NCBI GenBank assembly: GCA_902775375.1 | Contig: CACYLU010000009.1 | Coordinates: forward strand, 20,827-84,826 | Source: an uncultured Bacteroidales bacterium | Lineage (GTDB): Bacteria > Bacteroidota > Bacteroidia > Bacteroidales > Bacteroidaceae | Reading direction: 5' to 3' | Length of the DNA stretch: 64,000 nucleotides | Shown: positions 53,640 through 62,620 of the stretch, piece by piece | Numbering within the stretch: the stretch's first letter is position 1 | Layout of the letters: every line of letters starts with the position of its first letter | Translations under genes and position numbers: made by a program | The notes under the pieces: generated by a model | Seen by the model: only the letters and a program-made list of their open reading frames with translations | Database searches by the model: none | What the model was told of the DNA's origin: nothing

Positions 53640-54959
53640 TTATTTACCATTAAACAGTTTATCGCTAAGTTGCTGCAAGGCTTTCTTCTTGTCGCATTGA
53701 CGAATCAAGATGGAAATATTATAGTTGCTACCACCGTACGAAATCATACGAACTGGTATATCGTGCAAGGCATCAACCGCCAAAGCCTCAAAACCGATGT
53801 TCTCCCATTCGAGATCACCGACAATGCAGACAATGCACATGTCTTTGTCAACCGTTACAGTACCATACTTACGCAAATCCTCCAGAATCTCGTTCAAATG
53901 TTTGGTGTTGTCAATTGTCACAGATACACCCACCTCAGAGGTACAAATCATATCAATACTGGTCTGATAACTCTCGAAAATTTCAAAAACTTTACGCAGG
54001 AAACCATAAGCCAGCAACATGCGACTTGACTTTATCTTTATGGCTGTAATATTATCCTTTGCAGCTACCGCCTTGATTGTATCACGTTGAGTCTTATTAG
54101 ATATAATAGTACCAGGAGCAGCAGGGTCCATGGTATTCTTCAAGCGCACAGGAATATTGGCATACTTAGCAGGTTGGATACAGGTAGGGTGCAGAATCTT
54201 GGCACCGAAATAAGCCAACTCAGCAGCTTCCTCAAAGTGCAGCATTGGCACAGGGTCTGTCTTATCTACCACACGAGGATCGTTGTTATGCATACCATCG
54301 ATATCAGTCCATATCTGTATTTCCTCAGCATTTATAGCAGCGCCCAGCAATGAAGCCGTATAATCGCTGCCACCACGTTGCAGATTATCTACCTCACCAT
54401 AAGAGTTACGACAGATAAAGCCTTGAGTGATATAGAGCTCAGCTCCAGCATGTAAATCCAGCTGTGCCTGCAGTTTTTCCTTGATATACACAGGATCGGG
54501 TTCTGCATTCTTATCCATACGCATAAAGTCAAGTGCATTCAACAGCACAGACTTCACGCCCTGCTCCTGTAAATAAAGGTTCATCATGGCAGTAGAGATC
54601 AACTCGCCATGAGAAAGTATCAACCTTTCTTCATACAAAGTAAAAAGGTCTTTGGTATAAGAGCGTATCTCGTCAAAGTGTGACTTGATAACTTCTAGGC
54701 CCTTCTGTTTGAACTCTGGAGTAGAATAGAGTTCGTCGATATGACGCTCATATTTGCTTTCCAGTTTGTTAATCACTTCATTGGCGCCATCGGGATTCTT
54801 CTTGTAAAGATAATCCGAGATTTCCACCAATGTGTTTGTGGTACCCGACATGGCGGACAAAACCACAATCTTACATTCACCGTCAGTGATTAGCTTAGCT
54901 ACATCTTTCATGCGCTGAGCCGTGCCTACTGAAGTACCTCCAAACTTTAATACTTTCAT
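53640..54959 (-). CDS. lysC: Aspartokinase
   Basis: 439 aa, monofunctional. N-terminal kinase motif KFGGTSVGTAQRM. RGGSDYTASLLGAAINA and the ATP-site DIDGMHNNDPRVV follow. Two C-terminal ACT domains (about 300-435) imply feedback control by an amino acid. Located 23 bp after ftsE. Confidence 0.95.
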   Translation of the reverse strand: MKVLKFGGTSVGTAQRMKDVAKLITDGECKIVVLSAMSGTTNTLVEISDYLYKKNPDGANEVINKLESKYERHIDELYSTPEFKQKGLEVIKSHFDEIRSYTKDLFTLYEERLILSHGELISTAMMNLYLQEQGVKSVLLNALDFMRMDKNAEPDPVYIKEKLQAQLDLHAGAELYITQGFICRNSYGEVDNLQRGGSDYTASLLGAAINAEEIQIWTDIDGMHNNDPRVVDKTDPVPMLHFEEAAELAYFGAKILHPTCIQPAKYANIPVRLKNTMDPAAPGTIISNKTQRDTIKAVAAKDNITAIKIKSSRMLLAYGFLRKVFEIFESYQTSIDMICTSEVGVSVTIDNTKHLNEILEDLRKYGTVTVDKDMCIVCIVGDLEWENIGFEALAVDALHDIPVRMISYGGSNYNISILIRQCDKKKALQQLSDKLFNGK

Positions 54960-54982
54960 CTTCTATCTATATTAATTGTTCT

Positions 54983-55654
54983 TTATTCTTCCTTTACCAA
55001 TTTCTGATCCTCACAGCGATACACCTCACCTGGGAACTCACGAAGCAATTGCAGGTTATGCGTAGTCATTATCACCAGCGACCCAGTATCACTCAAATCA
55101 TGAAGCTGTTTTGTAATGGCCCGTCCTGTTTCAGCATCCAAATTACCAGTAGGTTCATCTGCCATGATAATATCAGGGGAATTAAGCACAGCCCTGGCTA
55201 TTACCACTCGTTGCTGCTCGCCTCCAGAAAGTTCATTAGGTAACTTTCCTTCTTTGTCCTCCATGCCCACCAAATTCAACACAGCTTTAATGCGATTGTC
55301 GATTTCCCTCTTGTCGTGCCAACCTGTGGCTCTCAGCACAAACTTCAGATTATCATACACCGATCGGTCAGTGAGCAATTGGAAATCCTGGAACACGATA
55401 CCCAAACGGCGCCTCAGCTTTGGCACATGCTTCTGCTTCAGTTTACGCATATTATAGCCCAACACCTCTGCTTCGCCTTCAGTAATATCCAACTCTCCAT
55501 ACATTGTCTTCAACAGACTTGACTTGCCTGCCCCCACCTTACCAATGAGATAGACGAAAGAGCCTCTGCTCAGTTCCAAGTCCACCCCTCGCAGTACAGT
55601 GTCATAGTCTTGACTTACTCTTACTCCTTTGTATTTTATCAATACTTCACCCAT
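54983..55654 (-). CDS. ftsE: FtsE-type ABC ATPase
   Basis: 223 aa. Walker [10 protein letters not shown] (about 38-46), signature LSGGEQQRV, Walker [13 protein letters not shown]. Closest in style to FtsE, partner of FtsX in activating cell-wall hydrolases at division. No ftsX gene is in the window. It lies between hisIE (20 bp) and lysC (23 bp). Confidence 0.85.
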   Translation of the reverse strand: MGEVLIKYKGVRVSQDYDTVLRGVDLELSRGSFVYLIGKVGAGKSSLLKTMYGELDITEGEAEVLGYNMRKLKQKHVPKLRRRLGIVFQDFQLLTDRSVYDNLKFVLRATGWHDKREIDNRIKAVLNLVGMEDKEGKLPNELSGGEQQRVVIARAVLNSPDIIMADEPTGNLDAETGRAITKQLHDLSDTGSLVIMTTHNLQLLREFPGEVYRCEDQKLVKEE

Positions 55655-55674
55655 CTTTCAATGGTCAATTTCAA

Positions 55675-56283
55675 TCAATGTTTCGTCCAATTGGGTTTAT
55701 GACGTTCTTCCAATTCACGTGCCAAATCTTCAATACTCAAGCCCTTAGCAGTCAACATCACAATCAGATGATACAATAGGTCTGAACCTTCATATATGAG
55801 ACGTTCATTGGTTCCATTAGTAGCTTCAATTATAGTTTCTACAGCCTCCTCGCCTACTTTCTGCGCCATCTTGTTGATGCCACTTTGAAATAAGCTGGTA
55901 GTATAAGACCCTTCTGGCATCTCCTCATGTCGTTTCTGAATAAACTGCTGCAGCTCTTTCAAAAACATTACAGGTTCACTGTTGACTTCTCCCCAACATG
56001 TATCTGTCCCAGTATGGCAAACAGGTCCTCGTGGGTGTACTTGTATCAATAAGGTATCTTGGTCACAGTCTTCCTTGATGGAAACCACATCCAAGAAATT
56101 ACCACTTTCTTCTCCCTTGGTCCACAAACGCTGACGTGTGCGGCTATAGAATGTAACGAGGCCTGTCTTGATAGTCTTATCATAAGCTTCTTGATTCATA
56201 TACCCGAGCATCAGCACCTTTGCTGTCTCTGCATCCTGAATAATTGCAGGCACCAGTCCATTCATCTTGTTAAAATCTAACAT
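55675..56283 (-). CDS. hisIE: Bifunctional phosphoribosyl-AMP cyclohydrolase / phosphoribosyl-ATP pyrophosphatase
   Basis: 202 aa, steps 2 and 3 of histidine synthesis. HisI part (1-105): MLGYMNQEAYDKT, FYSRTRQRLWTKGEESGN, and the zinc site around HTGTDTCWG. HisE part (115-200): KVGEEAVETIIEAT, LIYEGSDLLYHLIVML. Complete. 67 bp after hisF, with a TAAT/ATAATTGAT-rich spacer. Confidence 0.95.
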   Translation of the reverse strand: MLDFNKMNGLVPAIIQDAETAKVLMLGYMNQEAYDKTIKTGLVTFYSRTRQRLWTKGEESGNFLDVVSIKEDCDQDTLLIQVHPRGPVCHTGTDTCWGEVNSEPVMFLKELQQFIQKRHEEMPEGSYTTSLFQSGINKMAQKVGEEAVETIIEATNGTNERLIYEGSDLLYHLIVMLTAKGLSIEDLARELEERHKPNWTKH

Positions 56284-56350
56284 TCTTTTAATTGATAATT
56301 GAAAAGTGATAATTGATTATAATAATGCAATCAATAATCAACTCCCTTAA

Positions 56351-57106
56351 TTAATTCCTAATTGTTATGTTTTCGCTGCAAAGATACGACTTTAATTCGG
56401 AAATTCGTATATCTCCGAAGTGAAAAACACCAGCCGCTAATGCAGCATCTGCTTTTCCTTTGGTAAAAACATCTCGGAAGTGTTCCATCTTACCTGCTCC
56501 ACCTGAAGCAATGACTGGTATCGACAATTCATCACTAAGCCTTGCCAACGCCTCGTTAGCATAGCCTTCACGCACTCCATCGTGATTCATACTGGTAAAG
56601 AGAATCTCTCCTGCCCCTCGTTGTTCACCTTCTTTAGCCCAAGAGAATAACTCTTTATCAGTTTCCACCCTACCTCCATTAAGGTAGCACCACCATCCTT
56701 TCTCGGTCTGCTTGGCATCAATGGCTAACACACACACCTGTGAGCCAAAGTTGCGTGCTATCTCATCTATTAGGTCTGGGTTCTTAATAGCAGCAGAATT
56801 AATGGAAATCTTATCTGCACCAGCACCCAGCAGTCTATCAACATCACTCAGTTCGTGAATGCCGCCACCTACAGTGAATGGAATGCTGATGTTTTCAGCT
56901 ATCCGTTTTACTAGCTCTGTAAATGTCTTACGCCCTTCAAAGCTGGCTGTTATATCTAGAAACACCAGTTCATCGGCACCTTGCTCGCTATAAGCACGCG
57001 CCAATTCCACAGGATCGCCAGCCTGACGCAAGTTCACGAAATTTGTACCCTTCACGGTCTGACCGTCTTTGATATCCAAACATGGTATGATTCGTTTAGC
57101 TAACAT
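56351..57106 (-). CDS. hisF: Imidazole glycerol phosphate synthase, cyclase subunit
   Basis: 251 aa TIM barrel. [20 protein letters not shown] carries the first catalytic Asp (D11), the second is in the DAKQ strand (near 130). Pairs with HisH encoded two genes upstream. Confidence 0.96.
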   Translation of the reverse strand: MLAKRIIPCLDIKDGQTVKGTNFVNLRQAGDPVELARAYSEQGADELVFLDITASFEGRKTFTELVKRIAENISIPFTVGGGIHELSDVDRLLGAGADKISINSAAIKNPDLIDEIARNFGSQVCVLAIDAKQTEKGWWCYLNGGRVETDKELFSWAKEGEQRGAGEILFTSMNHDGVREGYANEALARLSDELSIPVIASGGAGKMEHFRDVFTKGKADAALAAGVFHFGDIRISELKSYLCSENITIRN

Positions 57107-57134
57107 ACTAACTTAGAATTAATAACAACCAGAT

Positions 57135-57869
57135 TTAATACGGCTTATTTATTATAAACCTCTCTATATCTTGCCAAGAGATTTGCCCTTCATAAAGTGC
57201 CTTGCCGAAAATCACGCCAGGAATGTTTGCTTCCGCCAATGCTTCAATATCTGCCATACTACTCACGCCACCACTGGCAATAAGATACAGATTAGGCAGT
57301 TGAGCAAGTATATCCTTGTATAACGAGATAGCTGGTCCTTGCAGCATGCCATCACGACTGATTTCAGTACAAATCACTTTTTGCACACCCTGCTGGGTAT
57401 AATGCTCCAAGAAAGACATCAGTTCGTTATTGCTATCTTCCAACCAACCGCTCACTGCCACCTTTCCCTCTTTCACATCTGCCCCTAAGATGATTCTCTC
57501 TGGGCCATACGTACATAGCCAACGCTGAAATGTGGCTAGCTCTTTCACGGCGATGCTGCCTCCTGTCACCATCTGAGCACCACATTCAAACACGATTCGC
57601 AAGTCGTCATCTGTTTTTACGCCACCGCCGAAATCTATCACCAGGCTAGTCTCATTGGCTATTTGCTCCAATGTACGCCAGTTAACCACATGCTTCGATT
57701 TCGCTCCATCCAAATCCACTACATGCAGTCGGGTGATGCCATGATCCTCCATCTCTTTCGCTACGTCAGCAGGTGAAGCACTGTATTCCTTCACCTTATC
57801 ATAATCACCTTGCGAAAGTCTCACGCATTTACCGTCAATTATATCTATGGCAGGTATCAGCTCAATCAT
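57135..57869 (-). CDS. hisA: Phosphoribosylformimino-5-aminoimidazole carboxamide ribotide isomerase
   Basis: 244 aa TIM barrel. MIELIPAIDIIDGKCVRLSQ with the catalytic Asp, second-half Asp/Thr region ISRDGML. Start overlaps the hisH stop by 4 nt; hisF follows 28 bp later. Confidence 0.96.
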   Translation of the reverse strand: MIELIPAIDIIDGKCVRLSQGDYDKVKEYSASPADVAKEMEDHGITRLHVVDLDGAKSKHVVNWRTLEQIANETSLVIDFGGGVKTDDDLRIVFECGAQMVTGGSIAVKELATFQRWLCTYGPERIILGADVKEGKVAVSGWLEDSNNELMSFLEHYTQQGVQKVICTEISRDGMLQGPAISLYKDILAQLPNLYLIASGGVSSMADIEALAEANIPGVIFGKALYEGQISWQDIERFIINKPY

Positions 57870-58498
57870 AGTTCAAACAAGAAATTTTTAAGAATTTGCT
57901 CACCTATAGAGCCACTTTTTTCAGGGTGGAACTGAGTGGCAAAAAAGTTATCTTTCTGAATAGCGGCACTGAATGGTTGGATATAGTCAGTGGTAGCAAC
58001 AGTATAGTCGTTAACTGGCACATAATAACTATGAACAAAATATACGTAAGAGTTATCTGCCACGCCTTTAAACAAACAAGAGCCTGGTTTCATGCCACCA
58101 TCCACAACTTTCATATTGTTTTGTAAATTATATATGGTGTCCCAACCCATGTGTGGCACTTTATCCTCATGACGCAAACTTTCAAACCGTTTTACCTCTG
58201 TATCAAAAATACCTAAGCAGTTTGTAGCTCCTTCCTCGGAATAGCGGCTCATCAGTTGCATACCTAGACAGATTCCCAATACAGGCTGAGTCAAACTTTT
58301 GATGAGTACATCAAGCCCCCTCTCTTGTAAAAAACTCATGGTTGTAGCAGCCTCTCCTACCCCAGGAAATATCACCTTGTCGGCATGACGAATCAGTTGT
58401 TTGTCAGCTGTAATGACTGGCTCTACGCTCAGCCTTTTCAAAGCATTTTCAACCGAACGTATATTGCCAGCGTTATAGTCTATGATGACCACTTCCAT
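57866..58498 (-). CDS. hisH: Imidazole glycerol phosphate synthase, glutaminase subunit
   Basis: 210 aa class I glutamine amidotransferase. Nucleophile Cys in VLGICLGMQLM, His/Glu in ATQFHPEKSG. Makes ammonia for HisF. First gene of the his-lys run, directly behind a full-consensus promoter. hisG, hisD, hisB and hisC are not in the window. Confidence 0.96.
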   Translation of the reverse strand: MEVVIIDYNAGNIRSVENALKRLSVEPVITADKQLIRHADKVIFPGVGEAATTMSFLQERGLDVLIKSLTQPVLGICLGMQLMSRYSEEGATNCLGIFDTEVKRFESLRHEDKVPHMGWDTIYNLQNNMKVVDGGMKPGSCLFKGVADNSYVYFVHSYYVPVNDYTVATTDYIQPFSAAIQKDNFFATQFHPEKSGSIGEQILKNFLFEL

Positions 58499-58532
58499 TA
58501 CTCTTTTTCTTTTAGTTATAAAATTTCGGCAA

Positions 58533-58564
58533 CAAAAATAACAAAATTATTTGCACATTCCAAA
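58533..58564 (-). promoter_or_regulatory. Promoter of the his-ftsE-lys run
   Basis: Minus strand: TTTG (58561-58564), 20 nt, TATTTTTG (58533-58540). The -33 box lies within the spacer of the divergent tRNA-Asp promoter. Confidence 0.85.
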
Positions 58565-58581
58565 TATAATACATACCTTTG
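58550..58581 (+). promoter_or_regulatory. Promoter of tRNA-Asp
   Basis: TTTG (58550-58553), 20 nt, TACCTTTG (58574-58581), about 20 nt before the tRNA. Its -33 box falls inside the spacer of the his promoter. Confidence 0.85.
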
Positions 58582-58601
58582 CATCCGCAAAACCAAAAAC
58601 T

Positions 58602-58675
58602 GGTGCGTTAGTTCAGTTGGTTAGAATACGTGCCTGTCACGCACGGGGTCACGAGTTCGAGTCTCGTACGCACCG
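58602..58675 (+). tRNA. tRNA-Asp (anticodon GTC)
   Basis: 74 nt cloverleaf. Acceptor GGTGCGT pairs with ACGCACC. The anticodon loop holds CTGTCAC with GTC. T arm ACGAG-TTCGAGT-CTCGT. Discriminator G; CCA is not encoded. Single tRNA with its own promoter and terminator. Confidence 0.97.
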
Positions 58676-58708
58676 CAAAAAGGATAGCTTACAAAGCTAT
58701 CCTTTTTG
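58676..58708 (+). terminator. Terminator of tRNA-Asp
   Basis: Stem AAAAAGGATAGCTT with AAGCTATCCTTTTT, short loop, directly after the tRNA. A-rich on the left and T-rich on the right, so it may also stop the leftward DUF4250 unit. Confidence 0.92.
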
Positions 58709-58753
58709 TTTATAACCTATTTTTTTGCATTGCAAGCAGAGAGGGTTATGCTA

Positions 58754-58954
58754 TTATTTATCAAACCCCACAGGTCTGAATTGCTTTTGTTCTTCACTAT
58801 ATTCATAACCATTTTGCAACAAATAGGCTTTCAGCTCATCAACATTCCTGTCGTAATAGCAACATAGGCTCAATAAGTTATCAAATTCTTCATCTCTGAG
58901 CAACATATTCAAACTCGACACTAACATTGCTGGATCATTTGGCAGATAGTCCAT
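58754..58954 (-). CDS. DUF4250 protein
   Basis: 66 aa. LPNDPAMLVSSLNMLLRD and YYDRNVDELKAYLLQNGYEY match DUF4250, small proteins of unknown role in gut anaerobes. Soluble. 32 bp after the glycosylase-like gene. Confidence 0.85.
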   Translation of the reverse strand: MDYLPNDPAMLVSSLNMLLRDEEFDNLLSLCCYYDRNVDELKAYLLQNGYEYSEEQKQFRPVGFDK

Positions 58955-58986
58955 AATATATAATCTCCTTTCGTTTTACATTATTT

Positions 58987-59616
58987 TTATATAAGGAAGT
59001 GGTCAAACATAGCTTTATAGGCTTCCACTTTCTTAGAGAACGACAACGGATAAGCCCGCGATGAGGAAGGAAGGCGATAAAGTACCAACAGATTGCCATC
59101 TGCTGTCTTCACATTGGGAATGGAAACAAAGGAATTCACATGTGGAACTTCAGTGATATGAAGATATGAGCAAATGGTCTCTGTGGCTTTCTCCCCTGTT
59201 GTCACAACTGCACGAAGGTGAGGTAACCTTGCCACCAGTGCAAGGATATCAGTAGATTCCACCACTTCAAGAAACTTATCGGAAGCATTATCTTTCAGAC
59301 GTCGGATAGCAGTCGATGTGTCGTAAAAGGCAATGCCTTTCTCCTGACAAAACGCCACTACATCATCTATTTTGAAACATTTAGCTGCTTCATCTACAAA
59401 ATGCAGCCGATTGCCGAAAAACACTTCACCCTCAATACGCCAATGGTCATTGATATAGTTAGGGTAATAGAAATCCATACACCAACGTTTCCGCTGTGGA
59501 GGGAAGCTACCCAAAAACAACACCTTTGCATTTTCTGGCAGAAAAGGAATCAGCGGGTGATACTCCACCTGATCTGTGCTCCGTCTAATATTTTCTATGT
59601 TCAGATATGATTCCAT
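58987..59616 (-). CDS. Uracil-DNA glycosylase superfamily protein
   Basis: 209 aa. AKVLFLGSFPPQRKRWCMDFYYPN is the usual motif-1 region in this branch; TTGEKATETI and VLYRLPSSSRAYP near the end correspond to the DNA-contacting loops. Acts on mismatched or deaminated bases, exact substrate unknown. Upstream of DUF4250 on the same strand. Confidence 0.85.
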   Translation of the reverse strand: MESYLNIENIRRSTDQVEYHPLIPFLPENAKVLFLGSFPPQRKRWCMDFYYPNYINDHWRIEGEVFFGNRLHFVDEAAKCFKIDDVVAFCQEKGIAFYDTSTAIRRLKDNASDKFLEVVESTDILALVARLPHLRAVVTTGEKATETICSYLHITEVPHVNSFVSIPNVKTADGNLLVLYRLPSSSRAYPLSFSKKVEAYKAMFDHFLI

Positions 59617-59730
59617 CGGCTATTTCTTGCAAAGATAAAGAAAAAAAGGATGATTATTGGCCAACATATGAGATTATCGGTAATTTTAGATAAGTTACAC
59701 CATCCTGGCATAAAAAATACGCTAGCATAT

Positions 59731-59761
59731 TTTGTTCTGCTCTCGATTTTCCGTAACTTTG
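59731..59761 (+). promoter_or_regulatory. Promoter of the aldehyde dehydrogenase gene
   Basis: TTTG (59731-59734), 19 nt, TAACTTTG (59754-59761), ATG at 59795. Confidence 0.85.
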
Positions 59762-59794
59762 TACATAAAGAATCACACTTAAACTAATACCAAT

Positions 59795-61231
59795 ATGAAA
59801 GACCTACAGATGTTTATTAACGGCCAGTTTTGCGAGAGTTCTAACGGCCAGTGGATTGAAGTATTGAATCCGTCAACAGAGGAAGTAATCTCCCGTCAGC
59901 CAGAAGGTACCATTGAAGATGTTAACCGTGCGTTGGATGCTGCTCGTGCAGCACAGAAGGCCTGGGCAAACACACCCGCTATTGAGCGCGCAGGCTACTT
60001 GCTGAAGATAGCAGACGGCATCAAGAAACGCGAAAAAGAATTTACAGAAATCATCATGCGTGAACAAGGCAAAACACGTAACTGGGCTGCCATAGAGGTG
60101 GGTGCAACCATTTCCTATTTTGAATATATGGCTACTTTTGCTCGGCATATCGAGGGTGAGATTATTCCTTCCGACCGTCCAAATGAGACCATCCTGCTCA
60201 CAAAAAAGCCTATCGGTGTAGTGGCCGGCATCTTGCCATGGAACTTCCCGTTCTTCTTGATTGCCCGTAAGGCTGGTGCAGCCCTCATAGCAGGCTGTAC
60301 CATTGTTATCAAACCATCACAGCTAACTCCTGAAAACTGTACTGAATTTGCTAAGGTGGTGGCAGAAACAGGTTTACCCGCAGGGGTTATCAACATTGTT
60401 ACAGGCAAGGGGTTTGTCATCGGCAACGAGATGGCAGGTTCACCTAAAATTGACATTGTGTCAGTTACTGGATCAGTAGGAGCAGGTGCCAGCATCATGG
60501 CAGCCGCTGCTAAAAACATCACCAAGGTAAGCCTTGAGCTAGGCGGCAAAGCTCCTGCCATTGTCATGAAGGATGCCGACCTGGAGCGGGCAGCTCAATG
60601 GATTGTAGATTCGCGAATTGGCAACAATGGACAAATATGCAACAATGCTGAGCGTGTGTATGTGCAGAAAGATGTAAAAGAAGCATTTACCAAAATCCTG
60701 GTGGAAAAGATGAAAGCTGTAAAGGTGGGTGATGTTTGTGCTGACGAGAGTGTGGATATGGGACCATTAGTAGAGGCACGTGCCTTAGAGAGCGTAACAG
60801 AAAAGGTGGAGCGTGCCATCAAGCAAGGAGCAAAGTTGCTATGTGGTGGCCATCGCGTAGGCACCAAGGGCTATTTCTATGCAGCTACCGTGCTTGACAA
60901 CTGCAGACAAGATATGGACATTATCCATGAAGAAACCTTTGGTCCTGTGATTCCACTTATTGAATTCTCTGATATCGACGAGGCCATCAAACTGGCTAAC
61001 GACTGTGAATACGGTTTGGCGTCAAGTATCTTTACCAACGACCTCAACACTGCCGTGAAGGCTTGCCGCGAGCTGCAATTCGGTGAGACTTATATCAATC
61101 GCGAACACTTTGAGGCTATTCAGGGATTCCATGCCGGCATGAAGAAAAGCGGTATTGGTGGAGCTGATGGCAAACATGGTGTAGAGGAATATCTTGTTAC
61201 TCACGTTACATATCTGGATACTTGGAATTAA
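59795..61231 (+). CDS. aldA: Lactaldehyde/glycolaldehyde-type aldehyde dehydrogenase
   Basis: 478 aa, NAD-dependent. Catalytic Cys282 in GQICNNAERV, general base Glu248 in LELGGK, WNFPFF near 150. The GQxCNxAERV form is typical of AldA-like enzymes, which oxidise lactaldehyde from fucose or rhamnose breakdown. That would fit the GH106 rhamnosidase in this window, but the link is an inference. bcp follows by 12 bp. Confidence 0.88.
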   Translation: MKDLQMFINGQFCESSNGQWIEVLNPSTEEVISRQPEGTIEDVNRALDAARAAQKAWANTPAIERAGYLLKIADGIKKREKEFTEIIMREQGKTRNWAAIEVGATISYFEYMATFARHIEGEIIPSDRPNETILLTKKPIGVVAGILPWNFPFFLIARKAGAALIAGCTIVIKPSQLTPENCTEFAKVVAETGLPAGVINIVTGKGFVIGNEMAGSPKIDIVSVTGSVGAGASIMAAAAKNITKVSLELGGKAPAIVMKDADLERAAQWIVDSRIGNNGQICNNAERVYVQKDVKEAFTKILVEKMKAVKVGDVCADESVDMGPLVEARALESVTEKVERAIKQGAKLLCGGHRVGTKGYFYAATVLDNCRQDMDIIHEETFGPVIPLIEFSDIDEAIKLANDCEYGLASSIFTNDLNTAVKACRELQFGETYINREHFEAIQGFHAGMKKSGIGGADGKHGVEEYLVTHVTYLDTWN

Positions 61232-61243
61232 CAAACTAACCTT

Positions 61244-61696
61244 ATGAACATAGGAGACAAAGCGCCCGAAATATTGGGCAAAGACGAACAAGGGCGTGAA
61301 ATCCGTTTGAGTGATTTCCGTGGACGCAAGTTAGTACTCTATTTCTATCCAAAAGACAACACCAGCGGATGCACGGCAGAGGCATGCAGCTTGCGTGACA
61401 GATATAATGACTTGCAAGAAGCTGGATACGAGGTGGTAGGTGTAAGCAAGGACTCAGCTACTTCTCATCTCAAGTTTAAGGAAAAGCACGAACTGCCTTT
61501 CCCTCTAATAGCTGATGTTGACCATACGCTACTGGAAGCGATGGGAGCTTGGGGCGAGAAGAGTATGTATGGCAAGAAGACTATGGGTACCATCCGCACC
61601 ACCTTTATCATCAACGAAGAAGGCATCATTGAGCAGATTTATGCAGGCAAGCAGGTAAAGACCAAGGAGCATGCCGACCAAATCCTGGCAAAATAA
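61244..61696 (+). CDS. bcp: Thioredoxin-dependent thiol peroxidase
   Basis: 150 aa, peroxiredoxin of the Bcp/PrxQ type. Peroxidatic Cys43 and resolving Cys48 in DNTSGCTAEAC. Reduces peroxides with thioredoxin. Probably co-transcribed with aldA. Confidence 0.95.
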   Translation: MNIGDKAPEILGKDEQGREIRLSDFRGRKLVLYFYPKDNTSGCTAEACSLRDRYNDLQEAGYEVVGVSKDSATSHLKFKEKHELPFPLIADVDHTLLEAMGAWGEKSMYGKKTMGTIRTTFIINEEGIIEQIYAGKQVKTKEHADQILAK

Positions 61697-61702
61697 CTGC
61701 TT

Positions 61703-62482
61703 TCAGTTTTTCATCCATTGCCTACGCTCCGCCTCGTCCATCTTTTCGATGGCGTAGCGGAGTGTTGTGCGTGGCATCTCTTGTGCATGCTGGCGCAAGA
61801 ATGCACGAAGCAGTTCCATGCTCACACGCTTCCCCATCTCACGAAGCATCCATCCTACAGCTTTGTGCATCAGGTCATGTGGATGATGCAAGTGAATCTC
61901 AGCATAGCGCATACACCATGATGGGTCACCTGCTTGTGATGTTTGCCAAGTACATACCATACTTATGCGTTGTCGCCAAAGGTTAGTACTATGCGCAAGT
62001 CCATCCATTACCGACAACTTATATTCTTTATGAAAGCCAATAACTCCATCAGGAAGCATTGTAGGCAAAAGCAACCAATGGCCCAACAACTTCGGGGCAG
62101 ACAAATCTACCAAGTCCCAATTATTGGCTTGTTCAGCATAGCGTAAATATAATTGCAGGATTTCATCCCTACTTTGGATAGCCTTTTTATCGTCTTTCAA
62201 TCTCGTGGAAGACAATTTATCAAATTGAGCCACCAGTATCAGCAGACCACAAAGTCTCACCTCATGCCATTGGCTCTTCAGCAGTTTTGGAACCTCGTCC
62301 AAAGGAAAATCTTTCCCTACAGCTTTTACAACTTCCCTCGTCTGCGGCACCTTCATCCCCAGAAAATCATCACCTTCGCCATATTCCCCTTCTCCTGTCT
62401 TGAAAAATCCCAATAACACTTCTCGCTGCTTCTCATCCTGCAACGACTCCATATAAGAAATTATCTCCTCTGCCGTCTTCAT
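61703..62482 (-). CDS. DNA alkylation repair protein (HEAT-repeat type)
   Basis: About 259 aa from the ATG at 62482; an earlier start at 62506 exists. DNA alkylation repair family (AlkC/AlkD-like): FLGMKVPQTREVVKAVGKDF, LVDLSAPKLLGHWLL, GWMLREMGKR. Likely removes alkylated bases. Convergent with bcp. Confidence 0.9.
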   Translation of the reverse strand: MKTAEEIISYMESLQDEKQREVLLGFFKTGEGEYGEGDDFLGMKVPQTREVVKAVGKDFPLDEVPKLLKSQWHEVRLCGLLILVAQFDKLSSTRLKDDKKAIQSRDEILQLYLRYAEQANNWDLVDLSAPKLLGHWLLLPTMLPDGVIGFHKEYKLSVMDGLAHSTNLWRQRISMVCTWQTSQAGDPSWCMRYAEIHLHHPHDLMHKAVGWMLREMGKRVSMELLRAFLRQHAQEMPRTTLRYAIEKMDEAERRQWMKN

Positions 62483-62620
62483 ATTCTGTCGAATTATACT
62501 GCTCAAAGTTAATAAATAAAAACATAATAACTTTTCTTAAGCTGCAAAAAGCAAGAGAAAACAAACAATAATATAAATATTCTTCTTACCTTTACAGCAT
62601 TTATTAATAATGTATCAACC

